The notes under the pieces: model-generated
The model's input: only the letters and a program-made list of their open reading frames with translations
Databases searched by the model: none
Told to the model about the DNA's origin: nothing
NCBI GenBank assembly: GCA_000499405.2
Contig: HG738138.1
Location: 2,542,001 to 2,606,000 of the forward strand
DNA length: 64,000 nt
From: Onchocerca volvulus
Taxonomy: Eukaryota > Nematoda > Chromadorea > Rhabditida > Onchocercidae
Direction: 5' to 3'
Position numbers and translations under genes: made by a program
In this document: one piece after another, positions 1-11,522 of the stretch
Position numbering within the stretch: the first letter of the stretch is position 1
How the letters are laid out: each line of letters starts with the position of its first letter

Positions 1-2721
1 TATTAAGCAAAAAGTTACGAAAGAAAAAAATTTGGATCAAATTTCAAGCATTTGAATTTTCAAATCATTTATAACATTTATTCAATTTTTACATTTCCAT
101 AAGAAGTTTAACTTCATCATTACTCGTGATTCGAATTGATCCTTGGACATACACCGCCATTTTATCCTTTTTCCTTCTTCACTTTTCCAAAAAAAAAAAA
201 AAACGGATAATATCGGAGAATTTCCTAATGATTCTTCTACTCCTTGCTAAAATTGAAATATTTTCCTTGATTATTGTACAGTAACGCAGGTATGGAAGTC
301 CGCAGTATTAAGTTCCTATTACAATTATTTTATTAAAATTGAAATTACTACAAATAATTCATAATTTCTGTTATGACTGCTTTATCAAAACCAAAAATTA
401 TATTAAATATTTTATCATTTCGAAATTCTGAAATATTCAACATAATTCTGAAGAATTATTTCTAAAGCTGTGAAACAAATATAATGAAGTTTAATTTATC
501 AATAAGAAACCAAGAAAAAAATTGTTGCTATTTCAAATGCAGCGTATTTCCTGATGCTTTGCAGGAATTGTATCCGGTACAGTTTTCTATAGTTTATAGG
601 ATTTCCGAAATTTATAGAAAAACCGCGATCGATACGATAATATCCATTTTTTTCACTCTTCAAAGAATAACAGTATCTGGCAGTTGAACTTATCTATAAT
701 TGTTCGTCGGAAAAAATTAATTATTGATTTCGATGCAGTATGTTTTATGGAATCGTGATTGTTTACAGAAATTGTAATCGTCCGGAGCAGTTTCCATGGT
801 TTAGATAAAATTTTTGATTGATTATGATGATTCTCACGTGATTATAGTCATTTCGATGCTGGAAATTGTAATTACTCAATTTTTTTAGTTTTTTATTGCT
901 TGTATTTTATTAATTATGGAATTTTTAATCATCCTTTTTCGGAAGAAGTTGAAATTGATGATATAACTTTTCTAACTTGTGTTAAAATTTCGATCTGCTC
1001 CTTTTTATTTCTGTTATTTATTTTTCAGTTGGCATGAAAGATTAATATTTTGTTACTCTCCACATTAAACAATTAACTTATTTTGTTTTTTTTTTTTAAT
1101 TAATATTTTCAAAGACTGCAATGCTTGCTTTATCTGTCTTTATTCCTGATTATACCTTCTATATCTGCAAATGTTGGTTAGTTTCTTTTTTCTGATTAGT
1201 TTAATTATGTTCCGAAGAACTACGATTATCTGACTTATTGTCCTGTAATATTTTAGATTTTTGACTAATTCTCAGTAAGTCTCGGTTTGATTTAGAATTT
1301 CCACTTCATAATTATGAGTTGTGCATAGTTTTTCATATTTATTGCTTGTTTTTGTTTTTCGCAATGCTTTCCTGAATTTAATATCTATTGTTTTTGATGA
1401 ACTTGTAATTTGTTTATTGAACCTTTGATCAAAAATGCTTGTTATTATTTAGCCTTTTCACCATATTTATTTCTCGCATATCCGTATTTCGTATTTATTT
1501 TCGCTCGCATTAATTTTTTTAATATGTTGTTTGTTCTATTGTTACATATTTGACAATTTAAGGCTTACACTTAGTTTCTGACCAGTACAAGAATTGTTTT
1601 GGGATGGATTATGATTAAAATTGAATACGATTGGTCTGGTTCTTATCACATGAAGTGATTTTGAGATTTTCCGAATGGAAATCTCCCTTATTATTTCTTC
1701 AATTAGTTCGTTCATTTTTTTTTTTTTTTTTTGTTTTTATTATCTCCTTAATCTTTAATTAATACAAAATAATCTTGGAAGATATCTTTGTTCATTGATT
1801 TTGGAAAAAAAAAAAAAGAAAAAGAGCGAATCTTTACCGATTTTTCGTTTGTTATGTGAAGTCTAAGATCAGTATAGTTATAATTTTATGTTGTTTTATG
1901 CTTTGTTTGTATGGTTCACTTGGTACCTTATTGTAAATAACCAATGGAAATAGTCATTTCCATTTTCGATTAAGAAGATGAAAAATGTCTTAGCAATATA
2001 AAGATGAGCTTATTTTATGTATATTTTTTTCTTTCTTTTCCTAATTTTACATGCAGTATTTGTTGAATTTTAAGAGAATGAATGATGAATATGTTCTGCT
2101 GTAAAATGATATGATATCAGCTAATTTTGTTTCCAACAAAAAAGAAATGTAGATAATTGGAAGCACTTATCCATAAATTCATCATTCTTCCCTTGGTGTC
2201 TTCATATTGATTCCACACTAACGCCATCAATCACTTCCGGTTGAAGATTCACTTTATTTCTGTTTTCCATTATTAGTTTACAAATGATACAGTTTCATCC
2301 TGCTTTGGCTAGCTGAATCGACAGAATCATTCGCACTATTTTGTTATACAATGTTATTTGACTAGAATAGTGATACTGTAAGCTAGCGAACATTCTCGAA
2401 TGTGATCATCTGATTAAGCTTTATGTTATCCATCTCGAATATCGTTTCATTTAATTCCTGTGTTTAATAAGAAATCATTTCTTCGAACAATTTGATCTTA
2501 GCCAGTTGATATAAGCGATTAATTCTCGGCTTGCTTAAAGTTTGCAGTTATGCGTGCCACTATGTCTCAACACGATTCCACTATCTTCAAATCGTTGTAA
2601 TGTTCAAGCAGTGTTTTTTGGTAAATGAATTTTTCCTCAACTGCAGATTTCCAAATAAATACAGAAACTTTTTCCTGAATCCATACCTATTTTTGAACAG
2701 TAAATAATTGATTTTTTAAAT
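1..2721. other. Non-coding left flank
   Basis: This AT-rich stretch contains only short open frames, homopolymer runs (for example a T run near 1715-1732 and an A run near 1806-1816) and no frame that looks like a conserved protein. A splice-acceptor-like site (TTTTTGAACAG, ending at 2700) lies 21 bases before the methyltransferase start and could be a trans-splice site. Nothing else is supported here. Confidence 0.6.
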
Positions 2722-4002
2722 ATGAAATATAAATCTACTGCAGCTTATACTTGTTGGAACTGGCGTACTGATTCAATGGTTGGTTATTTAATGGATATTT
2801 TTCATCGACTTTATTATTTCTTGTTTGATCGATTAATACTATATCCACTGCTAAGCCTACTACACGACAAATTTAATATACGATTCATGAATCTCGGATA
2901 TCAGTGCAAAGAAGATGAAGATTTCCCAGTTTTGAATAAAATGTCTGAAATGGACAATTGCTGCAAAGCTAATATTACACTTTACGAAAAAGCATTAAGT
3001 TTATGCCCGAAATATCCTAATTTTGACGGATTACGGTTGCTTGAAGTTGGATGTGGTCAAGGTGGTGGTATCGAATGGATTTTAAGGTTAATTGAATGAA
3101 ATTTAAAATTTTTTAGAAATCCGCAAAAAAAGACATTTGTTTATAAACACAAGAAAATACTTGAAATTTCCCTTACTTTTCCCCAATTATAAAAGTTGCT
3201 TAACATCTCAATAAGAGTGAGAATAATGGCAGTCGCAAAATGGAAATGATGCAGAGCAGGACATGAAAAATTATACTCACTTCGGGACTTTCATAACAGC
3301 ATCCGCAATTAATATACGACGTTATAAGATTAATTGCAAAATAAATAATAAAAAAAAAAAAAAAGTTAAGGGATAAATAAATGCTCAGAAATTAATCAAA
3401 AAAATCTATCAGGAATTAATTGCAGAGCGCATTCGTTCGCAGATGTAAATGGTGTCGACCTGGTCACTGTGAATTCATGTTTCGGAAAAATTATTAAAGG
3501 AAATGCGGAAAAATTACCCTTTATTAATGATTCATTTGATGTCATAATAAATATCGAAAGCAGCCATCTGTACGGTAATTGTCGGCAGTTTTTCCTGGAA
3601 TGTTCCAGAGTTTTATGTGAAAATGGATTCTTGTGTTGGGCTGATCTTCGTTATACTCACCAGGTATCAAATTAGTGTTACATTGTGTTTTAAATTCCAA
3701 ACAGAGCTAAAACACTTCATTTTTAGTTTGAAACTACTATGATTGAAGCACAAAGATCCTGTCTACATCTGATCACGATGGAAGACATCACAGAACAAGT
3801 ACTGCAAGGTATTGAATCAACAACAGCAAGGTACGATGCAATGCTTCAAAATGCACCTTATTTCATTCGTTACTTCCAAAATTCCATTCGGACAACATAC
3901 TGCGCACCAGGAACAAGAAGTTACGGACGCCTTTTGAAACATGAAAAAACATACGTTTGTGCATGCTGGCAAAATTACAAAAGAATCAAAGAATTTGATT
4001 AA
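2722..4002 (+). CDS. SAM-dependent class I methyltransferase (type 11)
   Basis: Three exons at 2722-3086, 3426-3663 and 3727-4002 join in phase to give about 292 residues. Motif I, LLEVGCGQGGG (residues about 109-119), is the S-adenosylmethionine-binding loop. The later FDVIINIESSHLYGN in exon 2 matches the post-II region of methyltransferases often labelled phthiotriol/phenolphthiotriol dimycocerosate-like in animals. The N-terminus has a hydrophobic stretch (residues about 20-45), which suggests membrane association. The substrate cannot be read from the sequence. The first ATG at 2722 is used because an acceptor-like site precedes it; the in-frame ATG at 2776 is an alternative. The gene converges with TSR3. 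The methyltransferase class is secure; the substrate is unknown. Confidence 0.85.
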
Positions 4003-4359
4003 ATACGTGAATTTAAATTGGTAATTTCTATGACTAACTAGTTGCCTTCTTCAAATGACCAATTATTATCATTCAAGAAAGACTGACACCTTTGGCATGC
4101 CGCATGTCATAAAATTCAGTACATCATCTTCTACATTTTGTGCTACCAGCGATGAATAGAATATTTCGAAAAAGCATTCCAGAGCCAAAGTTTTTTTAGT
4201 ATAAACATCACAAAAGTTTTTTGAAATTTTGTTAAAAATACATTGTGTGTGCAAATATGCCGTCCAAATTTCATCACCAACAAAAAAAAAGAATTAATAA
4301 AACAAAAACTTCACACACGATTTCATTAAATATTGTTACTATTATCACCATTTTCGCTA
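4003..4359. other. Convergent 3' intergenic spacer
   Basis: This short spacer separates the methyltransferase stop from the TSR3 stop, so it holds both 3' untranslated regions. The small open frames in it resemble no known protein. Confidence 0.6.
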
Positions 4360-5460
4360 TTACTCCTCGCCATTATCTCCGCCATCATTATCTGTTTCGG
4401 AATCCGATTCGGGCATATCAATTGGTCGTTGCTTCATTTCATTTGCTTCTTTTGCCAATGTTTGCAGATAAGCGTTTTGTCGGGCGATTACCTCAGGACC
4501 ATTTTTGCATGCCGCATATGCATCCAGCAAATCTTTATTTATTTTCAAGAAATTCGGACCCCATTTGAATTTCGATAGAAGCAAATGTGCATTGCTTTTC
4601 AGACCAATCATGTATAAACTCGCTGCAAGTGCTTCAACGCAACTCAGTTGGCATGGCTTCCCAAAATTCACCGGATTTGCAGCAATTAAATATGGTAAAA
4701 GACGATAATGCGAAGCTTTTGCTCTGTTTAAATGAACATTTTCCACCTAAAATGACAGAAAATGACAAAATCTACAATCAAATAAAAATAACTTTCTGAA
4801 GACGAATTTTTGCTTAATTTTACTATAAATGGCATGCGAAATTTAATCTTGAGATGAAAATTAAAAAAAACCTGATTCCAACTGCAATCTACAACAGCAA
4901 GGCCACCATTTAAGATGTAACTGAGATCGGCAAGAGAAATTGTTCGTTCACCGCTAGGAGAAAGTAGTAAACCAGGAAATTTCGTTCCTAGCTTTAAAAC
5001 TTTGACAAAACCATAACGTTCCAACTTCTTCCCTGTACATCGCTTCGGATCACACTGCTTGAAATCAAACATTGCTGAAAGAAACTGAAACTGTCACGAA
5101 TTTCTGAGGCCAATAAAAGATTAAAGCTTAATTTCCAAAAGCCTATACACGTCATTTTTAAAATGAAGTTGTTTTTTATACAGAGCCAAATAGCGCTGAA
5201 TGGTGCATAATTCTGATAATGAAAAGTAACACAACCTGACTGCATTTTGATGTGCACATTAATGAATCCTACACCAAGCAATTATAAAACAAATTTGTCA
5301 GCCAGTATAAAATATTAAGCAAACAATATACTAAACTAAGAGAACTAAACTTTTTTGGTTTACCTAAATTGAACGGAAGTTTTTCAACATCATTATTCTC
5401 ACTCTCATAATCACTTTCATTTGAGGAGCTTGCTGCTTGCTGATCGACAGTATATTCCAT
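4360..5460 (-). CDS. TSR3: 18S rRNA aminocarboxypropyltransferase (Tsr3)
   Basis: Exons 5460-5364, 5074-4872 and 4746-4360 splice in phase to about 228 residues. Tsr3 transfers the 3-amino-3-carboxypropyl group of SAM to a hypermodified pseudouridine in 18S rRNA late in small-subunit maturation in the cytoplasm. The exon 1/2 junction creates LAMFDFKQCDPKRCTGKKL (from about residue 31), the family's signature start. Further on come SLADLSYILNGGLAVVDCSW, RLLPYLIAANPVNFGKP, LSCVEALAASLYMIG and KFKWGPNFLKIN, all typical of the family. The acidic, serine-rich ends (NESDYESENN; SDSETDNDGGDNGEE) are variable regions. A TTTTCTAG acceptor-like site ends 1 base before the ATG, so the mRNA is probably trans-spliced. 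The gene follows the F-box/WD40 gene by 784 bases on the same strand. Confidence 0.95.
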
Positions 5461-6244
5461 TCTAGAAAACACTTTTAGGTAAATTCTAAATCTGAAATAA
5501 AATATACACAACAAGTGTAGAACATGAAAGGAATCAAGTCTGAAATGAAGCAAAATTAAAAATTCAAAAAAAAGAAAAACAATAATATAGAGAATTTAAC
5601 CTAATTCTTGATTCACCAACAATGAAATAATACAAAAATATTTATTAATTAATAACGAAACCTATTCCACACAGTAATAATTATAAATATTCGCAATACA
5701 TACATTGAGCTCAGTGTGAGTTCGTTTAGTAGTACGGATCTACTTAATAAAACAATACAAACATATACAATGATCAATGAAATTTATGGAATTATCAAAT
5801 AATTCAACAATGATAACCTATATGTACTTTATATTAGATGTGTTATAAGTGAATGAAATTTCTCACAGTTCGGGAAAATTCATAAAAACATTTATGAAGA
5901 TCACAACTATCATTATATAACCAAACTAAAACCATCACATATTCTCTACAAATTATTCTAGACGTACTCTATCTTTCCACCTTTTTTCTTGCAAATGCAA
6001 TGTAATTCTTAATAATTAAGCACCACGAATGATGAATCAGAAAACTTTAAATGTTTTGAAGAAAAACCTACATCAAACTACTCAATCACTTAATTTGGCA
6101 GTGGTTATGAATAATGACATACCCTTGGAAAACGTATGTATACGCAGTCAAAGAATGGCCAATGTATGACTGGATTAAAATATCATACATATAATAATGA
6201 AGTGTATATGCAAGTGAAATTTTTCAAGAAAAAATCAGAAGTCT
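5461..6244. other. Spacer between F-box/WD40 and TSR3 genes
   Basis: AT-rich spacer between two genes on the minus strand. On that strand it holds two acceptor-like sites just before TSR3 (TTTATTTCAG and TTTTCTAG). No coding frame is supported. Confidence 0.55.
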
Positions 6245-9179
6245 TTAAAAGACACCAAAATCCCATAATTTGACGGTCATGTCATAAGAGCCCGATACAA
6301 TTTGCTGATCGCTGAATTGCACACATGTAACGCCATCGGTATGGCTATGAAGTGTACATAATCTTTCACCCGTATGTAAATTCCATACCTAAATTTTACA
6401 TGATTTATTGTAGAAATCTGGATAAACGAACTGAAAAATCATTAAACTAATTTTGTCAGTGAAGCAGCAGAGAACGTACTTTGATAGTCCGATCATCTGC
6501 TGCCGAGACGATTCTCCATGAATCAACCTGAAGACATCGAACTACACCTGTATGACCTTCACTTAATTTCCAATCCAATGTTTGCACACACTTTCCAGTT
6601 CGCAAATCCCACATCTTAAACCTAATTTTGTTCAAAAATTCATAAAATTCTTTCTAATTTAGCTTTAAAAAGAACTCATCCTGTTTTAAAGATTATGTAT
6701 GCCCACTAGAAAAACTTTGATCTTGATCCGCAACGTTTCTAGGTAGTATGATTCCAAGGCTATATATTCTCCTTATCATTTTAAAAAGAAGAAAGTTTTC
6801 TAATTTTTGGAAAATGCACTATGGTTTATTATGATCAACATTAAATTTCAATTTGCATTACTAAATAATATCAGCATTAATTAAGACAGTAAATGATGTG
6901 AAAGCAATTTAGCTTTGAAAAGAATACAATTTTTTGAAAAATTTTTTTAGTTTTCGCGCAAAAAAAAAAAAATAAATAAAAAAATCTAACCTTAATTGTT
7001 CGATCGACAGACCCTGACACAATCCTTTCATTATCGAATCGAAGGCATGTTACCGCATTATCGTGAGCGTTATGCAAAGTCATCGCACAGATATCCATTC
7101 GCTCATCCCAGCACTTAAACAAACTCCTTTACAATTAAAATAAATTTTGTCCAGCGTGATAAATCTTATGCTGAAAACAGCGACAGTAAAAAAAATAACT
7201 CCACAAAGTGTCTTTAGTCATTTATCAGATACTTCCGAATCCTCTATATTCGAATACTAACAAACTAACTTTCATCGAAAGATCTGCTGACCCCGATACA
7301 AGCAAGTGTTCGTCGGACTGCATACAGATCACAGCTCCATTATGCCCCCTGAAACAAGCATATTACTACATAAGGACACCAAATAAATAATTGCTGCACA
7401 ACTTTCATAATAAATTTAAGGAAAAATATGGTCAAATAATCAGCATGGAGAATGACAGTTCAAACAATTAGTTTTTTTTTGACAATTATACTACTGTTAG
7501 GAGATGAGAGTGCTAATGATTTTGGTTCCTGTAATGCTTACATTAAAGTCTTCGTACACTGTCCTGTTTCTGTAGACCATATTTTCAAAGTATGATCATA
7601 TGAACCGCTGATCAATCGTTCCTTCTCCATCTAAACGAAATCCACACTGAATGCCATCAGTGACATAATTTCGCAATTTTATAACCAAAATCGTAGTATT
7701 AAAAAACATTATGAAATGATTTTTGCTAGAAAAAGTGCATAGTATTCTCCAAAAAAATTGAAAAAATTACTTGCAAACATCGTACGAAGTTCGTATGCCC
7801 AATCATTGTTTGTCGACAAGCAATGGAAGACCATGTTCGATTTACAGCAAGACCCCAAACCTTCAAGATTTTTTCACTGTAATAAAATTACTTTGTTAAA
7901 AGCACATTTTATTCGGTAGCACTCGAACTATACTTATTCCTTTATGGTAATCCTTTGATTCCTAATCGTTGTTATTGATACGAAAAACTTTTCAGTGAGA
8001 CGTAACCAAATATATGAAATGAAAGGATCTTAAATACTACTAATACTTCATAACAACGACAATTTTTTAAAATCACTGGGTAATTGAAATATAGTCTTCA
8101 AAAAAGTCCTGAGCTTAGAAATATAAACTTTTATGGTAGCATTTATATAATTTAATGAAGTGAATTAACCTTGATGGTTAAATCGTTGGAGCCAGAAGCA
8201 AGTCGATTACCGCTCAAGTGTAAACAACGAACAGTATCAGAATGACCTGTTAGTGTCATGGTTCCCAGACCGGGCATAGCAGAACTCTTCATATCCCAAA
8301 CACGAATTGTATTATCGCTGCTTCCGGATACAATGCGGTCACCGTCGAATTGGACGCAAGATATACCTAAAATATGCTGCGGCCATAATACATCAACAGT
8401 TTAGCTATAACTAGCAACTAAAAACAGAGCAATTTGTATTTATAAATAAGAAACCATAACCATTATAATATGATCTGGTAAATAAATGATCTTGTAAAAT
8501 CACCAGTTATTCATCAATAAATCTAATTTATGCTAGTCAACACACTAGTACAAATTAATTAAGGATTATTTTGATAATGATGTGAGAAATCATAAATTTA
8601 CCTTGGGTGTGACCCTCAAATGTACGGATAACACAGCGACCAGCATGCCAGTTTCTCCATAAACGATAACGCTCACTGAATGCTTCTTTCCACAATACTA
8701 CACCATCGCGTGTTGTATGCTTTTTGAGTTGTTCATTTTCAGTTTCAGCTGAACAAAGTCGAAACATGCGCTGAAGTGTGCACAACCTTTTCCATAAACA
8801 TGGTGCCATACATAAATTTCTCCAAGCAGTACATACCAACATGCACTTGCAAAGTGATTCTGCAATGAACTTAAAAATCAGCAAAAGTTCCTGATAAGAA
8901 ATTTTCTATCTCTCACATATTTTTCTTCTGTTAAATCCAATTTGAAAATAACAACGTGATGCAGACGTGGTAATAGTGAGTAGCGTTGAAGTAGAACAGT
9001 AAATAAATTACAAAATCTCCAAAAAAACTAATAAATCCAAAAAATGTCATACAGAATCAACTAAGGCTTGACGCAAGTATCATCGATAGCCATCCAGCAG
9101 CAAATGAATAAAAGATAATGATTCTCACGACTGACACAGTGACTTTAGCTCAAGCCATACAATGCCATTATCCGGCATT

Positions 9180-9227
<48 letters not shown>

Positions 9228-10215
9228 ATATTACACATTATACTACGCAAGCTGACAGGACTGATAATTACGTTGAGGTTCCTCCTGAAGCGAGTTTTCT
9301 TGCTGGATTTTATCTGATTTATGTGAACTTCACCTTCTTAATGGAAACCTGTGTTTGATATTATGATTTTTTGAAAACATATTTTCGGTTGTAACGGTAG
9401 TGAAAATACCAAATGAGATTCTTACTTGGATCCAAAAGGCGAAAAATTTTTAAAGCAATTGGCAGCGGTAGTGAACTAAATAAATCAATCTGTGCAGTGC
9501 CCACATTGTTACGCATTTCTTCCAGCAACGAAGTTGCATATTCCAAATTTGACTGATCACAGACATTCTGGAAAACATATTAAGGATTAATGTTAGCAAT
9601 CAAAATAAATAAAACTTTTAGGGTAAAAAAGAAAACGATAACATCAAAATTGTTGTTACCAATATTTCGAAAAGCAGAGCATTTTTCTGTTCCGTATCAG
9701 TTTGCTTCAAATGAAATCGAAAATACTGAAATTGGGATAGTTCACGAAACGACGCAGTCATATCACTTTGTTTAAAAATCAGCACATTGATTCGGTAGAG
9801 AAGCAATAAAAAAAGATAGGTTTTTACAGAATGGATACTTACACAATTGAAAGAAAACATGACACATGACGATTACTGCTATGATTTTTCGATGTTCAGT
9901 ACAGCATTTCTCTTATTACATTATCTTTCCAGATAACTGATATTTCGAAACTATATCGCATTCATTGCTAAAGGATGCAATGCCGATGGTGTGTTATTGA
10001 TCAACTCTATTAATCTTTAGAAATATTAATTTTTAGAAATGGAAAACTACAGTAACCTTTATAAGATCTATATCAGCAAAAAAATCATAGGTTGGATCAC
10101 ACGATGAACCGTTCATTTTCTTTCGTTTATTGGTTGATAAAGAACAATCATTTAACGATGAACACATAGCCGATGTTGAAGCCTTGTTAACACCGCGCGA
10201 TTCACGTTCATCCAT
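6245..10215 (-). CDS. F-box/WD40-repeat protein, SCF substrate adaptor
   Basis: Eleven exons join in phase to about 493 residues: 10215-10057, 9725-9660, 9567-9426, 8859-8602, 8366-8170, 7860-7771, 7630-7542, 7348-7270, 7113-6991, 6614-6480 and 6388-6245. An F-box (SLPLPIALKIFRLLDP then KSLCKCMLVCTAWRNL, residues about 107-140) should bind Skp1 of an SCF ubiquitin ligase. Seven WD40 repeats follow, with GH...D...W signatures such as GHTQGISCVQFDGDRIVSG, GHSDTVRCLHLSGNRLASG and GHTGVVRCLQVDSWRIVSA, and the protein ends on the last blade (TVKLWDFGVF). They form the substrate-binding propeller. It resembles the Cdc4/FBXW7 and beta-TrCP families, but I cannot assign one ortholog. The start is the first in-frame ATG, 8 bases after an acceptor-like TTTCAG, consistent with SL trans-splicing. 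Confidence 0.92.
9185..9225. repeat. A41 homopolymer in an F-box/WD40 intron
   Basis: An uninterrupted run of 41 A lies in the third intron of the F-box/WD40 gene, where it reads as poly(T) on the coding strand. Confidence 0.95.
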
Positions 10216-11522
10216 TAAACGTACTGAAACATCAAAGGTATGTAGAAATATGAAATAATTATCACATAAAAAGTGATACCCTTAAGCATATGAAATAATT
10301 ATCACATAAAAAGTGATACCTTCCAGCAATGCGAATCATCATACGTTAGCAACCTCCCCATCATTAACTATGGCTCAGATCTTCGGATTGTTTGGGATAT
10401 TTTATGTACATTTATGCCAATGCAAAATTTGTTTTAATTACTTTGTTAGGTTGTGTCTTTTACCGAACTTCTCTCGCAAAATTCTCAAAATCTTCGGATG
10501 ATATTCATTTCTTATAATCACTCGATAAAATCCTCCACAGCTCAATTTTTTCCAGTGAAAATTGCAATGGTACCCAAACAATGAGAGTCAAAAAAAAAAA
10601 AAAAAAAGGAACCTGCGACACCGAGAAGTAGAAAAGACCGCAGTATGCTGCAACGCTGCTTCGTTGAATGACCACTATTTGTTGAAACTGATTACAAATA
10701 ATAAATCCTCAAACTTTTAATGGAGTTCTTTTTTTTTTTTTTTTTTTTTTTGGAGCTATAGGGGGCGAGGATTAAGACTAGAAAGTAAATCACGGATCTC
10801 TTCTGTTTCACGGTGTTACGAGGCTAACGTAAAAATTTGGATAAAGCCTTTTGCAATTTCAATTACTTTTTATTGAGAGATTTCTCCGGTTTTCGCGATC
10901 TCCCCTTAATGATGTCCGTTGAACTTTGTAAGTTGAGGCATTGTTAATCTTTTTCGGCCTAATTTATGCATTTAAAATTCACATTACAACCTACACAAAT
11001 TAACGCATTGATCTGGTTTTACTCATTAAAAACTGTTAAGATCAATGTTTTAATACGTTCCGAATTTTACATAATAACCTTAAAATATTTATCTTTTTGC
11101 CCGTACTGCTTCTTCTCCTTATACGTAGACCGAGAAGTGGAAGCTGCTGAAGATGATCGCACGTTAACAGACGACTGCTGAAAATGACTGCATGTGAATA
11201 GACGATTGTGAAAGTAACGAAAATGAGCAATAACTGCGAAGAAAATTTGTTTTATAGGCTTGACGAATTAATTTGCAAAAATGAGGTAAAGAAATTGGTG
11301 TGTTACCAAAGAAATTAATATATAACCTAATTTGATGCTTTTTCGTAGTAATCTGATCTTCAGTCGGAAATCATTGGTTAAAGTTGAAGAAGTAAACATT
11401 CATTCCACTGTTAATTGATTTGCTTTTCATTGTTCGACAATTTTTTTGAGATGATGACTTTTCAGTATGATGACTATTTGCGGACAATTTTAAGCAATTC
11501 AAATATTGACAAAATTTGAAGC
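10216..11522. other. Divergent promoter region (F-box/WD40 and SLC35B4)
   Basis: This is the intergenic region between two divergent genes. It holds the 33-bp duplication, an A run near 10591-10607, a T run near 10731-10752 and a relatively GC-rich patch near 10752-10780. No coding frame is supported; promoters for both genes probably lie here. Confidence 0.6.
10248..10320. repeat. Perfect 33-bp tandem duplication with internal palindrome
   Basis: The same 33 bases occur at 10248-10280 and 10288-10320 (period 40). Each unit contains TATCAC-n7-GTGATA, an inverted repeat able to form a small hairpin. It sits 33 bases upstream of the F-box/WD40 start codon, in the promoter region shared with the divergent SLC35B4 gene. 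Confidence 0.95.

Noticed and set aside
484..687. 67-codon frame in the left flank
   Set aside because: AT-rich composition, no motif and no neighbouring exons in phase.
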